A stretch of 43,651 nucleotides of DNA from Alphaproteobacteria bacterium (GTDB lineage Bacteria; Pseudomonadota; Alphaproteobacteria; GCA-2731375). The stretch is taken from contig JASLLM010000009.1 in the NCBI GenBank assembly GCA_030747035.1, positions 1 through 43,651 on the forward strand, written 5' to 3'. Both the position numbers and the translations under genes were made by a program. Positions 17,749 to 26,839 of the stretch are shown here, in pieces. The notes below the pieces were generated by a model. It did no database searches and had not been told where the DNA came from. It worked only from the letters and a program-made list of their open reading frames with translations. Numbering within the stretch: position 1 is the stretch's first letter; each line of letters begins with the position of its first letter.

Positions 17749-18636
17749 ATGAAAACCTTGCATTTTGGCGACGTCACCGTCGATCGGCTCGTGGAGTTGG
17801 AAGCTCCCGGCTTTCACCCAGGATTTTTCCTGCCCGATTCCAATGAGGAGGCCATCGCGGCCCAGCGCGACTGGCTGTTACCGCATTTCCTGCACGAAGA
17901 AAGCGGCCGCATGATCCAAAGCGTGCACGCCTACATCATCCGCACCGGGCATCACACCATTCTGGTGGATACCTGTATCGGCAATGACAAGCCGCGCGCC
18001 TCAACCCCGCCGTGGGACAATCTGCAAACCCCCTGGCTGGACGATCTCGCCGCCATGGGCGTGGCGGCGGAGGATGTGGATTTCGTCATGTGCACCCATC
18101 TGCACGTGGACCATGTGGGCTGGAACACCCGGCTGCTGGATGGCCGCTGGGTGCCCACCTTTCCCAATGCGAAATACATTTTCGAGAAACGGGAATACGA
18201 ACATTGGCTGAATGACGACACGGATATCGGCGGTCCCGGCTCCAACGACGGCTGTTTCGAGGATTCCGTGCTGCCGGTGATGGAAGCGGGGCAGGCCATC
18301 CTGGTGGACAGCGATCATGCCCTTGACGATCAGATGTGGCTGGATCCGACGCCGGGCCATTCACCGGGCCACGTCTGCATGAACCTTTCAGCGGGCGGCA
18401 GAAACGCGGTCTTCAGCGGCGATCTGCTGCATCACGCGGTCCAGGTGGCGCATCCGGAATGGAACAGCCGTTTCTGCTGGGACGCGGAGATGTCGCGCGC
18501 CAGCCGCCGGAAATTCGTCGAACGAAACGCCGATACGGGCAATATCATCCTGGCGGCGCATTTCCCCGTGCCCACCGCCGGCTGTATCGTCGGCAACGGC
18601 CCGCGCTGTAAATTCGAGCCTATTTCGCCGCCATGA
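17749..18636 (+). CDS. Metallo-beta-lactamase-fold hydrolase (lactonase-like)
   Basis: 295 residues. The metal-binding motif THLHVDHVGW has H117, H119, D121 and H122. Further metal ligands lie in TPGHSPGHV, FSGDLLHHAVQ and AAHFPVPTAG. The spacing and the second-metal Asp are those of the dinuclear zinc hydrolases related to AHL lactonases and similar esterases. The actual substrate is unknown. There is no signal peptide, so it is probably cytoplasmic. Its 3' end overlaps the convergent ridA-like gene by 17 bp. Confidence 0.88.
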   Translation: MKTLHFGDVTVDRLVELEAPGFHPGFFLPDSNEEAIAAQRDWLLPHFLHEESGRMIQSVHAYIIRTGHHTILVDTCIGNDKPRASTPPWDNLQTPWLDDLAAMGVAAEDVDFVMCTHLHVDHVGWNTRLLDGRWVPTFPNAKYIFEKREYEHWLNDDTDIGGPGSNDGCFEDSVLPVMEAGQAILVDSDHALDDQMWLDPTPGHSPGHVCMNLSAGGRNAVFSGDLLHHAVQVAHPEWNSRFCWDAEMSRASRRKFVERNADTGNIILAAHFPVPTAGCIVGNGPRCKFEPISPP

Positions 18637-18967
18637 CCATGATTTCGACCAGATAGCCGGGCGCGGCGAGGTCGCTGCAAAGGCCGGCGCGGACGGGCGG
18701 GTTTTCCGGATCGATCCAGGCATCCCAGACTTCGTTCATGGCGGCGAAGTTGCGCATGTCCGTGACCCACAATTGGGCCCATAGCAGCTTCGATTTGCTG
18801 CTGCCGCATTGCGCCAGCAAGGCGTCGATCTTGGCCAGAACCTGGCGGGTCTGCTCGCCGATATCGGCGTTCTGATCGTTGGCGACCTGACCGGCCAGAT
18901 AGACCGTGCCGTTATGTTCCACGGCCTGGCTCATGCGCGGGCCCGGATTGTGCCGAGTGATGTCCAT
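18620..18967 (-). CDS. RidA family (YjgF/UK114) protein
   Basis: 115 residues, family-typical length. Signatures are the N-terminal NGTVYLAGQVAND, WAQLWVTDMRNF and the C-terminal NPPVRAGL, with the substrate-binding arginine, followed by VEIMVMAAK. Classical RidA deaminates reactive enamines/imines such as 2-aminoacrylate formed by PLP enzymes. This one belongs to the wider family and could act on another imine. It is convergent with the hydrolase. Confidence 0.88.
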   Translation of the reverse strand: MDITRHNPGPRMSQAVEHNGTVYLAGQVANDQNADIGEQTRQVLAKIDALLAQCGSSKSKLLWAQLWVTDMRNFAAMNEVWDAWIDPENPPVRAGLCSDLAAPGYLVEIMVMAAK

Positions 18968-19187
18968 TTCATCCTCCTGAAAAGTTCGTCAATATGCTTG
19001 CCGAAACCCTAGCCCAGCGCATTTGCCATGGCAAAACTAAAAGCTGGAAATCCACTGCCAGCACGGCCAATATCCAAGCTTCATCATTGCTTCCCGCGGT
19101 CGGCCCTGGTAGTTTCCGCCGCCTTGCCAAGCCATTGGGTCACCAGGTGGTCCATCTGCGGGCGGCGCGGCGCATGAGGATGATGTC

Positions 19188-19754
19188 ATGAGAATTAACG
19201 GTAACGCCATTCGGCCCGGCAATGTGGTCGAACACAAGGGCGGCTTGTGGCGGGCGGTCAAGATCGCCCATACCCAGCCGGGCAAGGGTGGCGCCTATTT
19301 GCAGGTTGAATTGCGTAATCTGCGCGACGGCAGCAAATTGAACGAGCGTTTCCGCGCCTCGGAAAATGTTGAGAAGGTGCGCCTGGATCAAAAAGAGCAT
19401 CAGTTCCTGTTCGGCGACGGCGACAGCTTTACCTTCATGGACAGCGAGACCTATGACCAGGTGGCGCTGAACAGCGATCAAATGGGCGAACAGGCGGCCT
19501 ATCTGCAGGACGGCATGACGGTCACCATCGAAAGCTACGAAGGCGCCGTTATCGGCGTTGCCCTGCCCGAACATGTAGTGCTTGAAGTGGTGGAGACGGA
19601 GCCGGTGCTGAAGGGGCAAACCGCCGCCGCCTCCTACAAGCCGGCGGTGCTGGAAAACGACATTCGTTCCTCCGTACCGCCCTTTGTTGGCGTTGGCGAC
19701 AAGATTGTCGTTAGCACCGAAGACGGCACCTACGTCAAGCGGGCGGAAGGCTGA
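19188..19754 (+). CDS. efp: Translation elongation factor P
   Basis: 188 residues, the normal EF-P length. Domain I starts [19 protein letters not shown] and carries the loop TQPGKGGA with K33, equivalent to the lysine modified by EpmA-type enzymes in other bacteria. OB domains follow ([26 protein letters not shown]) up to the C-terminal [19 protein letters not shown] relieves ribosome stalling at polyproline. GAGGA lies 8 bp upstream. The monophosphatase gene follows, as is common in alphaproteobacteria. The window itself encodes a very proline-rich protein at 20936-22165. Confidence 0.97.
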   Translation: MRINGNAIRPGNVVEHKGGLWRAVKIAHTQPGKGGAYLQVELRNLRDGSKLNERFRASENVEKVRLDQKEHQFLFGDGDSFTFMDSETYDQVALNSDQMGEQAAYLQDGMTVTIESYEGAVIGVALPEHVVLEVVETEPVLKGQTAAASYKPAVLENDIRSSVPPFVGVGDKIVVSTEDGTYVKRAEG

Positions 19755-19829
19755 GCCCTAGCCGTTGGCGCGTGCCGCGGCTTATTTTGCGGGCCATTCA
19801 AGATGATTTTGGCCGATAGGACCTGATTG

Positions 19830-20630
19830 ATGCCCCGAACCTCTCCTCTAATGAATGTAATGCAGCAGGCGGCGCGCAAGGCATCGCGCCGGCTGGTGCG
19901 CGATTTCGGCGAAATCGAGAATTTGCAGGTTTCCCGTAAGGGCCCGGGCGACTTCGTCACGGCCGCAGATGTGCGCACGGACCAGAAACTGCGCGAATCC
20001 CTGGAACAGGCCCGCCCCGCCATAGGCTTCCTGACGGAAGAAGGGGAAGATGTCGTTGGCGAGGATCATACCCGGCGCTGGATCATCGACCCCATCGACG
20101 GCACCGCCAACTTCATGCACGGCATTCCGATGTTCGCCATTTCCATCGCCCTTGAAGAAGCGGGCGAGGTTACGGCGGCGCTGGTCTATGCGCCGATCTC
20201 GGACGAAATGTTCTGGGCCGAAAAGGGCCAGGGCGCCTATCTGAACGACCGGCGCCTGCGGGTCGCGGCGCGCCGGCACATGGGCGACGCAATGATCGGA
20301 ACCGGTATTCCATATCTTGAAAACCCCAAGAACTCGGAATTTCTGACGGAATTGAGCGCGATATTGACGGAATGCGCCGGCATCAGGCGCATGGGATCCG
20401 CCGCCTTGGACCTGGCTTATGTGGCGGCGGGACGCCTCGACGGCTTTTGGCATACGGGATTGTCACCCTGGGATATCGCCGCTGGCATCTTGTTGGCGCG
20501 CGAGGCCGGCGCCATGGTCAGCCGGACCGATGGCGGCGGCGATCCCCTCTACAAGGGCGATGTGCTGGCCGCGAACGAGGCCATACACAGCCGCATGCTG
20601 CGTCTGCTACGCCAGGCCCGAAAACCATAG
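19830..20630 (+). CDS. suhB: Inositol monophosphatase family protein
   Basis: 266 residues from the ATG at 19830, with AGGA nearby. The Mg-binding motifs of the IMPase family are intact: EEGED (E70/E71), IIDPIDGTANFMHGIP (D87, D90, G91, T92) and SPWDIAAGILLAREAGA (~D212). The family hydrolyses inositol-1-phosphate and similar sugar phosphates; bacterial SuhB also takes part in rRNA antitermination. Placement 75 bp after efp suggests a shared transcript. The name suhB is by family and neighbourhood. Confidence 0.88.
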   Translation: MPRTSPLMNVMQQAARKASRRLVRDFGEIENLQVSRKGPGDFVTAADVRTDQKLRESLEQARPAIGFLTEEGEDVVGEDHTRRWIIDPIDGTANFMHGIPMFAISIALEEAGEVTAALVYAPISDEMFWAEKGQGAYLNDRRLRVAARRHMGDAMIGTGIPYLENPKNSEFLTELSAILTECAGIRRMGSAALDLAYVAAGRLDGFWHTGLSPWDIAAGILLAREAGAMVSRTDGGGDPLYKGDVLAANEAIHSRMLRLLRQARKP

Positions 20631-20935
20631 CCGGGCCGGGTGGTGCATGGATTTTCGGCCCCGCGGCCACAATTTTGCCAATATTGCTCTGTCTACTTCC
20701 CAAAACGCTGCGGCGGTACATGGAATATGTGAGGATATTGCGCTAATCCGTTGCCCGGACATGCGCTCTGGTCTATCGTGCCGGGCCAAAGCAACATGAA
20801 ATGGAACACCTTGTGCAGGCTCCAAGACGACCGTTACGAAGTTGTGCGTTGCCCGGCATGAGTGGCGAGATGTTGTCCAGCATACGGTGTGGTGCATATC
20901 AAATTTTAGCCGCGAGAAGCAGCCGCGAAAGTCCC
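20631..20935. other. Intergenic region before the OmpA-domain gene
   Basis: About 305 bp with no gene I can support. The sense-strand frame of the downstream gene remains open to 20801, but that extension lacks a ribosome site and would put a long non-hydrophobic segment before the signal peptide. No clear terminator or promoter is visible. Confidence 0.4.
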
Positions 20936-22165
20936 ATGAACCCATATTTTGACTTGATCCGTGGCCGCTTCGGCCGCCCAAATCCCCAATTCCGCCGGGC
21001 CATTCCGGCGGTCCTGGCCCTATGTGCGGCAACTTTTGCGGCCCACTCCGCCCTGGCGCAGCAGACCGTCTATATCGGCAATCAAGGCGCGCCGGGCGTC
21101 ACGATCAATCTCAGTGCCATTTATGGCAACAGCAGCGCTTCCGCGGTCGCGCCCATTCCCTCGCTCCAGCAGGGCCTGGCCGGCCAGCAGGCGGGGCGGC
21201 GGCTTTTGATTCCCAATTTGAACCTGGCACCTTCAACGCCACGGGTATCGTTGCGCCCGCCAAGCACGGCCGCCATAGGTAAAACCGCAGCAAAGCCAGC
21301 GCCGAGACGGGCACCCGCCACCAACATGCCGGCCGTCGTAAAGCCACCCGTCATCAAAGCACCCGTCATGGCGGCAAAGCCCATCGCCAGAAAGCCGGCG
21401 GTGAAATTGCCGGTTGCCAGGATGACGCCACCCGCGCCACCGGCCCCGCCAGCGCCGCCTGCCCGCGCCACACCGGCGGCGCCCCCAGCAGCAAAACAGA
21501 TGGCGCCAAAACCGGCCCCGGCCAGGCTGGCCCGCCTTGCGCCACCGCCGCCGCCCGTCGCGGTTGCAAAAACCCCGCCGCCGCCCAGAGTATCATTGCC
21601 AAAGGCACCCCTGCCCAAGGCGCCCAAGCCAAAAGCATCTTTAGCCAAGCCGACGCCACCAAAGGCACCGGCACTGAAGGCCCCCAGCGCACCGAGCAAA
21701 CCCGCGGCCCGGACACTGGCGCCACCACCGCCGCCGGCGATCGTGTCCAGGGCTGACAAGAAGGCGGAAATCTCGCAGCCGTCCAAGCAGGCCACCGGCG
21801 GTGCCGCGAAACAGGCGCCCAAACGGCAGCAGCTTGCGGCCCTGCCGCCATCGGGCGATGCCTTGTTGCAGGTACGATTCCGGGCCGGCAGTTCGGTATT
21901 GACCCGCGATGATGAAGACCTGCTGAAAATCATGGCGGAAAAAGTGGCCCCGACCAATGCGCGCCTGCAATTGAAGGCCTATGCTGAGGGCACGGGCAAT
22001 GATACCTCCAAGGCGCGGCGGCTGTCTTTGTCGCGGGCCCTGGCGGTACGTTCGTATCTGATCGAGAATGGCTTGCGCAGCACGCGCATAGATGTCCGCG
22101 CGCTGGGTATTGCAAGGGACGGCGGCGCGCCGGACCGGGTTGATATATTGCTGCTTGAACGATAA
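20936..22165 (+). CDS. Proline/alanine-rich envelope protein with C-terminal OmpA domain
   Basis: 409 residues from the ATG at 20936. A signal peptide (AIPAVLALCAATFAAHSALA, cleavage before QQT) is followed by a ~70-residue N-terminal region, then ~190 residues rich in Pro, Ala and Lys (PPAPPAPPAPPARATPAA and similar). The last ~110 residues look OmpA-like: LLQVRFRAGSSVLTRDDEDL, LKAYAEGTGN, RRLSLSRALAVRSYLIENG and VDILLLER. The Pro/Lys-rich stretch resembles TonB-like spacers that cross the periplasm, and the OmpA domain would grip peptidoglycan. It lies 167 bp upstream of the ExbB/MotA-like and MotB-like genes, on the same strand. No weak-spot start alternative is better. Confidence 0.75.
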   Translation: MNPYFDLIRGRFGRPNPQFRRAIPAVLALCAATFAAHSALAQQTVYIGNQGAPGVTINLSAIYGNSSASAVAPIPSLQQGLAGQQAGRRLLIPNLNLAPSTPRVSLRPPSTAAIGKTAAKPAPRRAPATNMPAVVKPPVIKAPVMAAKPIARKPAVKLPVARMTPPAPPAPPAPPARATPAAPPAAKQMAPKPAPARLARLAPPPPPVAVAKTPPPPRVSLPKAPLPKAPKPKASLAKPTPPKAPALKAPSAPSKPAARTLAPPPPPAIVSRADKKAEISQPSKQATGGAAKQAPKRQQLAALPPSGDALLQVRFRAGSSVLTRDDEDLLKIMAEKVAPTNARLQLKAYAEGTGNDTSKARRLSLSRALAVRSYLIENGLRSTRIDVRALGIARDGGAPDRVDILLLER

Positions 22166-22332
22166 AGCGTTGACGTCGCCATTAGCTCCGCCATGGCTGG
22201 AAAAGGCGGGGGCGGAAGCCGAACAGGGCAGAAAGTACAAGGGGGGCGAATGATAAATGCCAATATGCGGGCTGCCTCGCCGCATGCAGCCGCGGATGGA
22301 ATGTGTGGCGGGATATCGAACAGGTTCACGGT

Positions 22333-23472
22333 ATGACCCGGCCTGACCGTTATCTTGTCCGTATGCTGATATTCCTGGCCCTTGTGGCTGCCGCCGCCGT
22401 GCTGCTCTATCTGCCGCTGGCGCGGGCGTTTCAGGCCAATTCAGTCTTGAACGGCATGATCCTGGGAACCCTGGCATTCGGCATCGCGCATGCTTTCCGG
22501 CAGGTGTTGATGCTACGGCCCGAGGTGGAATGGGTGGAGACCTTCCGCCGCTCCGATCCTGGGTTATCGGTACAGCGTGAACCGAAACTGCTGGCGCCGA
22601 TGGCAACCATGCTGGGGGAGCGTTCGGGGGGCAGAATGTCCCTGTCGGCGTTGTCCATGCGCTCGATGCTGGATTCCATTTACTCCCGGCTGGACGAAAG
22701 CCGGGATATGTCGCGCTACCTGATCGGCCTGCTGATTTTTCTGGGTCTTCTGGGCACCTTCTGGGGTTTGTTGGAGACGGTCGGCGCGGTCGGCAAGACA
22801 ATCGGCAGCCTGTCGCTGGCGGCGGGGGATTTCGCCAGCATATTCTCCGATCTGAAAGATGGCCTGCAATCGCCCCTGAATGGCATGGCGATCGCATTTT
22901 CATCCTCCCTGTTCGGTTTGGCTGGCAGTCTGGTGCTTGGTTTCCTGGAGTTGCAGGCCAGTCAGGCACAGAACCGTTTCTACAATGACCTGGAGGAATG
23001 GCTGTCCAGCTACACCCGTTTGTCCAGCGGCAGCGGCCTGGCGGAGGGCGACCAGTCGGTACCGGCCTATGTTCAGGCGCTGCTGGAGCAAACCGCCGAT
23101 AGCCTGGAAAATCTGCAACGCACCATCTCCCGCTCGGAAGAGGGGCGAAATTCGGCCCAGCACACGCTGATGGCCCTGGTCGATAAATTGTCCATACTGA
23201 CCGATCAGATGAAGGCGGAACAGGGACTGATGATCAAGCTGGCGGAAAGTCAGATGGAGATCCGCCCGGTGCTGCAAAATCTGAGCAATTATCTGGATGG
23301 CCAGGAAATGGGCCTGGACGAGGCCAGCCGCTCGCATCTGCGCAATCTGGACGTCTACGTGATGCGTCTGTTGGAAGAAATGAGCGAGGGCCGCAACCAG
23401 ACCGTCGCCGAGCTGCGCAGCGAAATAAAGCTGCTGGCGCGCACCATCGCCGCCCTGGCGGACGAACGATGA
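22333..23472 (+). CDS. MotA/ExbB/TolQ-like proton channel subunit with long cytoplasmic tail
   Basis: 379 residues from the ATG at 22333; an in-frame GTG at 22303 is an alternative. Four predicted membrane segments lie at about 10-31, 37-60, 127-148 and 185-206. The third contains LLGTFWGLLETV, the hallmark of the MotA/TolQ/ExbB channel family, and the fourth SPLNGMAIAFSSSLFGLAG. A ~65-residue cytoplasmic loop separates segments 2 and 3. About 170 mostly helical residues follow segment 4 as a tail. Such subunits form a pentamer around two MotB/ExbD-type helices and convert proton or sodium flow into movement. The MotB-like partner follows 40 bp later. No flagellar genes are near. Confidence 0.8.
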   Translation: MTRPDRYLVRMLIFLALVAAAAVLLYLPLARAFQANSVLNGMILGTLAFGIAHAFRQVLMLRPEVEWVETFRRSDPGLSVQREPKLLAPMATMLGERSGGRMSLSALSMRSMLDSIYSRLDESRDMSRYLIGLLIFLGLLGTFWGLLETVGAVGKTIGSLSLAAGDFASIFSDLKDGLQSPLNGMAIAFSSSLFGLAGSLVLGFLELQASQAQNRFYNDLEEWLSSYTRLSSGSGLAEGDQSVPAYVQALLEQTADSLENLQRTISRSEEGRNSAQHTLMALVDKLSILTDQMKAEQGLMIKLAESQMEIRPVLQNLSNYLDGQEMGLDEASRSHLRNLDVYVMRLLEEMSEGRNQTVAELRSEIKLLARTIAALADER

Positions 23473-23512
23473 CCCTTGTCGTCCCGGCGCACATGCGGGT
23501 CTGAAGTCCGGC

Positions 23513-24832
23513 ATGGCCAGACGACGCAATAATACCGCCAACACAGCCAACATCTGGCCTGGCTTCGTCGATGCCCTGGCGACCCTTTTGCTGGTCATCA
23601 TCTTCTTGCTTGTCGTCTTCGTGCTGGCCCAGGTTTTGTTGACCCAGGCGATTTCCGGCAGGGACGAGGCGCTGGACCGGCTAAACCGGCAGGTCAACGA
23701 ACTGGCGGACTTGTTGGACCTGGAGCGCCAGGCGAATGTGGATCTGCGCCTGAACATCGCCCAACTGTCCTCGTCATTGCAGACCACGGTGGCGGACCGG
23801 GACCAATTACAATCACAGCTGCGCCTGATGACGGCCCGGGCCGAGGGCGCCGAGGATGCCCTGGCGGCCTCCCGTTCGCGGGAAGAGGCGAGCGCGGAAG
23901 TCAAACAACGTCAGCTCCTGGAGTTGGAGAGTTTGCGCCGCGATGTCGAGGCCTTGCGCAAACTGCGCGGCGAGTTGGAGGCGAAGGTCGGCAAGCTTGC
24001 CCAGGATCTGCAGGTCAGGGAAACCGAAATCGGCAGCCTAAGGGACCGCAGCAAGGAACTGCAGGCCGAACTCGCCAGCGAACGGGAGCGTACCCTGTTG
24101 GCCCAGCGGGAGGTTGAGGAGCGGGAGGTTCGCCTCTCGGAGTTGCTGGACCTCTACACACGCCTGGAAGAGGACTACAAGGCCGAGCGGATCCTGAGCA
24201 AGGATCAGAAGGCGCACGTGGGTCTGCTGAACCAGCAGATTTTGGCCCTGCGAAGGGAAATTCAGCAGCTCAACGATGCACTTGAGGCCTCGGAGGCCAA
24301 GGACCGTGAGAAAGAGGCGACAATTACGGATTTGGGCAGGCGCTTGAACCGCGCCCTGGCCTCGAAGGTGCAGGAATTGACCCGCTACCGCTCGGAATTT
24401 TTCGGCCGTTTGCGCGAGGTGTTGGGGCAACGGCGGGGTATCCGGGTGGTCGGCGACCGCTTTGTCTTCCAATCCGAAGTGTTGTTTGGTTCCGGCTCCG
24501 ACCGCTTGGAGGTCGAAGGCCAGGCCCAGATCGCCCAATTGGCGGCGACGCTGGTGGAAATATCCAGGCAGATTCCAGCCGAAATCAATTGGGTGATGCG
24601 CGTTGATGGCCATACGGACGCAGTGCCCATCTCCACGCCGCAATTCCCCTCGAACTGGGAATTGTCGTCGGCGCGGGCCATTGCGGTGGTCAAATTCCTA
24701 ATCGAACAGGGCGTGCCCGCGAACCGTCTGGCGGCCACGGGCTTCGGTGAATTCCAGCCCATAGATCCAAGATCCGGCGAAATCGCCAACCGCCGCAACC
24801 GTCGCATCGAGTTCAAGCTGACCCAGCGTTGA
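23513..24832 (+). CDS. MotB-like stator protein with long coiled coil and OmpA domain
   Basis: 439 residues. A short N-terminus is followed by one membrane helix (about 18-44) whose start WPGFVDALATLLLVIIF has D20 at the position of the ion-carrying Asp of MotB. Residues ~50-290 are heptad-rich coiled coil (Leu, Glu, Arg, Gln). The last ~130 residues are a peptidoglycan-binding OmpA domain: FGSGSDRLEVEGQ, VDGHTDAVPI, WELSSARAIAVVKFL and NRRNRRIEFKL. It is the expected partner of the preceding channel subunit. The ~240-residue coil is far longer than in flagellar MotB and would span much of the periplasm. Confidence 0.85.
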   Translation: MARRRNNTANTANIWPGFVDALATLLLVIIFLLVVFVLAQVLLTQAISGRDEALDRLNRQVNELADLLDLERQANVDLRLNIAQLSSSLQTTVADRDQLQSQLRLMTARAEGAEDALAASRSREEASAEVKQRQLLELESLRRDVEALRKLRGELEAKVGKLAQDLQVRETEIGSLRDRSKELQAELASERERTLLAQREVEEREVRLSELLDLYTRLEEDYKAERILSKDQKAHVGLLNQQILALRREIQQLNDALEASEAKDREKEATITDLGRRLNRALASKVQELTRYRSEFFGRLREVLGQRRGIRVVGDRFVFQSEVLFGSGSDRLEVEGQAQIAQLAATLVEISRQIPAEINWVMRVDGHTDAVPISTPQFPSNWELSSARAIAVVKFLIEQGVPANRLAATGFGEFQPIDPRSGEIANRRNRRIEFKLTQR

Positions 24833-24849
24833 CGATTCGGATCGATCGC

Positions 24850-26625
24850 CTAATTTGAGCCGAACTGCAAAGCGGCGAAACGGGCGTAAAGGCCGCCACG
24901 CGCCACGAGTTCCTCGTGCCGGCCCATCTCCACCACAGTGCCCTGATCCATTACCACGATGCGGTCGGCCTTCAACACCGTGGCCAGGCGATGGGCAATG
25001 ACAATGGTGGTGCGTTCCGCCATCAGGCTTTCCAGCGCACCTTGCACGGCACGCTCTGATTCTGCATCCAATGAAGACGTGGCTTCATCCAACAGCAGGA
25101 TCGGCGGATTGGCCAGGATCGCGCGGGCAATGGATAGGCGCTGACGCTGGCCGCCCGAAAGGCGGATGCCGCGCTCGCCCAGGAAGCTGTCAAAACCGTC
25201 CGGCAACGCCTCGATGAATTCAGTGGCGTTGGCGGCATCCGTCGCCGCGCGTAGCTGTTCGGGGCCGGCATCGGGGTCACCATAAAGAATGTTCTCCCGC
25301 GCATTGGCGGCGAAAATCACCGGGTCCTGCGGCACCAGGCCAATGCGGGAGCGGGCCGCCGTCGGATCGGCCCGCCGCAGATCGACGCCGTCGAGGAGGA
25401 CCTTGCCCTCCTGGGGGTCGTAGAAGCGCAGCAGCAGCTGAAAGACGGTGGTTTTGCCGGCGCCCGAGGGGCCCACCAACGCCACGGTTTCTCCCGGTGC
25501 CACATCCAGATTGAAATCGCGCAGGGCCGGTAGATCGGGGCGGGAGGGATACTGGAACGTGACCTCGCGGAAGCTTACCGCAACGGCGCTGCATTCGGGC
25601 AGCGGGATCGGTTGCGCCGCAACGGCGATATCGGGCGTGACGGCCAGCAATTCCATCAGGCGTTCGGCGGCACCGGCGGCGCGCTGCAATTCGCCATAAA
25701 CCTCCGACAGCGCACCCAGGGCGCCGGCCACGATGATGGCGTAGAATACGAACGAGGCCAGTTGCCCACCGCTCATATCGCCGCTGATGACATCCTTGGC
25801 GCCGGTCCAGACGACGGCATCCACCGCACCGAATATCAACAGCATGACCAGGGCGGTCAGCCAGGCCCGGGCTTTTGTCCGCTCAACCGCCACGCCAAAG
25901 GCCTCGGCCGTGACCTTGCCGAAGCGCAGCCGGTCGATCGCCTCGTGGCAGAAGGCCTGCACCACCTGGATCGCGCCCAGGCTTTCCTCGGCATAGCTGG
26001 AAATGTCGGCGATCCTGTCCTGGCTGTCCCGGGACAGCCGGCGCACTTTTCGGCCAAAAATAATGATCGGCAGAATGACCACCGGTAAGAGGACGAAGAC
26101 CAGACCCGTCAATTTCGGGCTGGAGATCACCAACAGCACACTGCCGCCCAGGAACATCAGCAAATTGCGCAGCGCGATCGAGGCGGTGGATCCGATCACG
26201 GTCTGTATCAATGTGGTATCCGCCGTCAGCCTGGAAAGCACCTCGCCCGTCCGCATGGTCTCGAAAAATGACGGGCTGAGGCCGATGACATGGCCGTACA
26301 CCGCGCTGCGAATATCGGCGATGATGCGCTCGCCCAGCCAGGTTACAAGATAGTAGCGGGCGAAAGTGGCCGCCGCCAGGACCGCGACGACGCCCAGCAG
26401 GGCCAGAAAATACTGATCGATCAGGACCTGCTCGCTGCCAAAGCCATGGTCGATGACGCGGCGGATCGCCTGCCCGATGGCCAGGACGGAACCGGCCGCC
26501 ACCACCAGCGCCACGCCGGCGCCCACAGCCATCCATTTATAAGGCGCGACAAAGGGCAGGATGCGGCCCAACTGGCCAACGCTACGCCGTTCTTCCCGAT
26601 CGCTTTCGGGGCCCATTTTTCGCAC
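24850..26625 (-). CDS. ABC exporter, fused permease/ATPase (MsbA-related)
   Basis: 591 residues from a GTG at 26625, chosen because GAAGGA lies 9 bp upstream; ATGs at 26616 and 26649 have no such site. The N-terminal half has six hydrophobic segments of an ABC transporter type 1 domain, starting near LPFVAPYKWMAVGAGVAL. The C-terminal ATPase has Walker A GPSGAGKTT, signature LSGGQRQR and Walker B ILLLDEATSSLD, with H-loop IVIAHRLA. It should work as a homodimer at the inner membrane. Known members of this alphaproteobacterial group are MsbA-related; the cargo (lipid or drug) is not known. Its 3' end is 17 bp from the MotB-like gene, convergent. Confidence 0.92.
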   Translation of the reverse strand: MRKMGPESDREERRSVGQLGRILPFVAPYKWMAVGAGVALVVAAGSVLAIGQAIRRVIDHGFGSEQVLIDQYFLALLGVVAVLAAATFARYYLVTWLGERIIADIRSAVYGHVIGLSPSFFETMRTGEVLSRLTADTTLIQTVIGSTASIALRNLLMFLGGSVLLVISSPKLTGLVFVLLPVVILPIIIFGRKVRRLSRDSQDRIADISSYAEESLGAIQVVQAFCHEAIDRLRFGKVTAEAFGVAVERTKARAWLTALVMLLIFGAVDAVVWTGAKDVISGDMSGGQLASFVFYAIIVAGALGALSEVYGELQRAAGAAERLMELLAVTPDIAVAAQPIPLPECSAVAVSFREVTFQYPSRPDLPALRDFNLDVAPGETVALVGPSGAGKTTVFQLLLRFYDPQEGKVLLDGVDLRRADPTAARSRIGLVPQDPVIFAANARENILYGDPDAGPEQLRAATDAANATEFIEALPDGFDSFLGERGIRLSGGQRQRLSIARAILANPPILLLDEATSSLDAESERAVQGALESLMAERTTIVIAHRLATVLKADRIVVMDQGTVVEMGRHEELVARGGLYARFAALQFGSN

Positions 26626-26728
26626 GCCGCAAAATCCTTCGAAATTCATGCCCGCCGGGCGGACATGACAGCCTAGTAAGATGCCCCATGCCAATGGCGC
26701 AACGGGCCCTAACGGCTGGGGTATAGCA

Positions 26729-26749
26729 ATTGTGCCGGTGCGGCACAAT
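26729..26749. promoter_or_regulatory. Perfect inverted repeat upstream of rpmE
   Basis: ATTGTGCCG-GTG-CGGCACAAT has 9-bp arms. It lies between the divergent ABC exporter and rpmE genes, ~90 bp before rpmE. It is a candidate operator for either gene. I know no regulator with this consensus. Confidence 0.5.
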
Positions 26750-26772
26750 AACGGGCCGCCGCTTAACCGGTT

Positions 26773-26812
26773 GCAAGCAATTGCTTGCTTCCGGCGGCTG
26801 GTTTGGTTATAC
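26773..26812 (+). promoter_or_regulatory. rpmE promoter with overlapping 16-bp palindrome
   Basis: TTGCTT (26785-26790), a 16-bp spacer and TTATAC (26807-26812) make a good sigma-70-type promoter 28 bp before rpmE. The perfect palindrome GCAAGCAATTGCTTGC (26773-26788) overlaps the -35 hexamer. A protein bound there would block the promoter. Confidence 0.55.
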
Positions 26813-26839
26813 ACCCCCGGCAATTCACGGAGCAGCAGA

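Noticed and set aside
20936-24832. MotAB-like pair as flagellar stator or Zorya defence system
   Set aside because: No flagellar, ZorC/D/E or other defence gene is adjacent, and the neighbours are housekeeping. The channel subunit has an ExbB/TolQ-like core with a long tail. I keep the neutral description.
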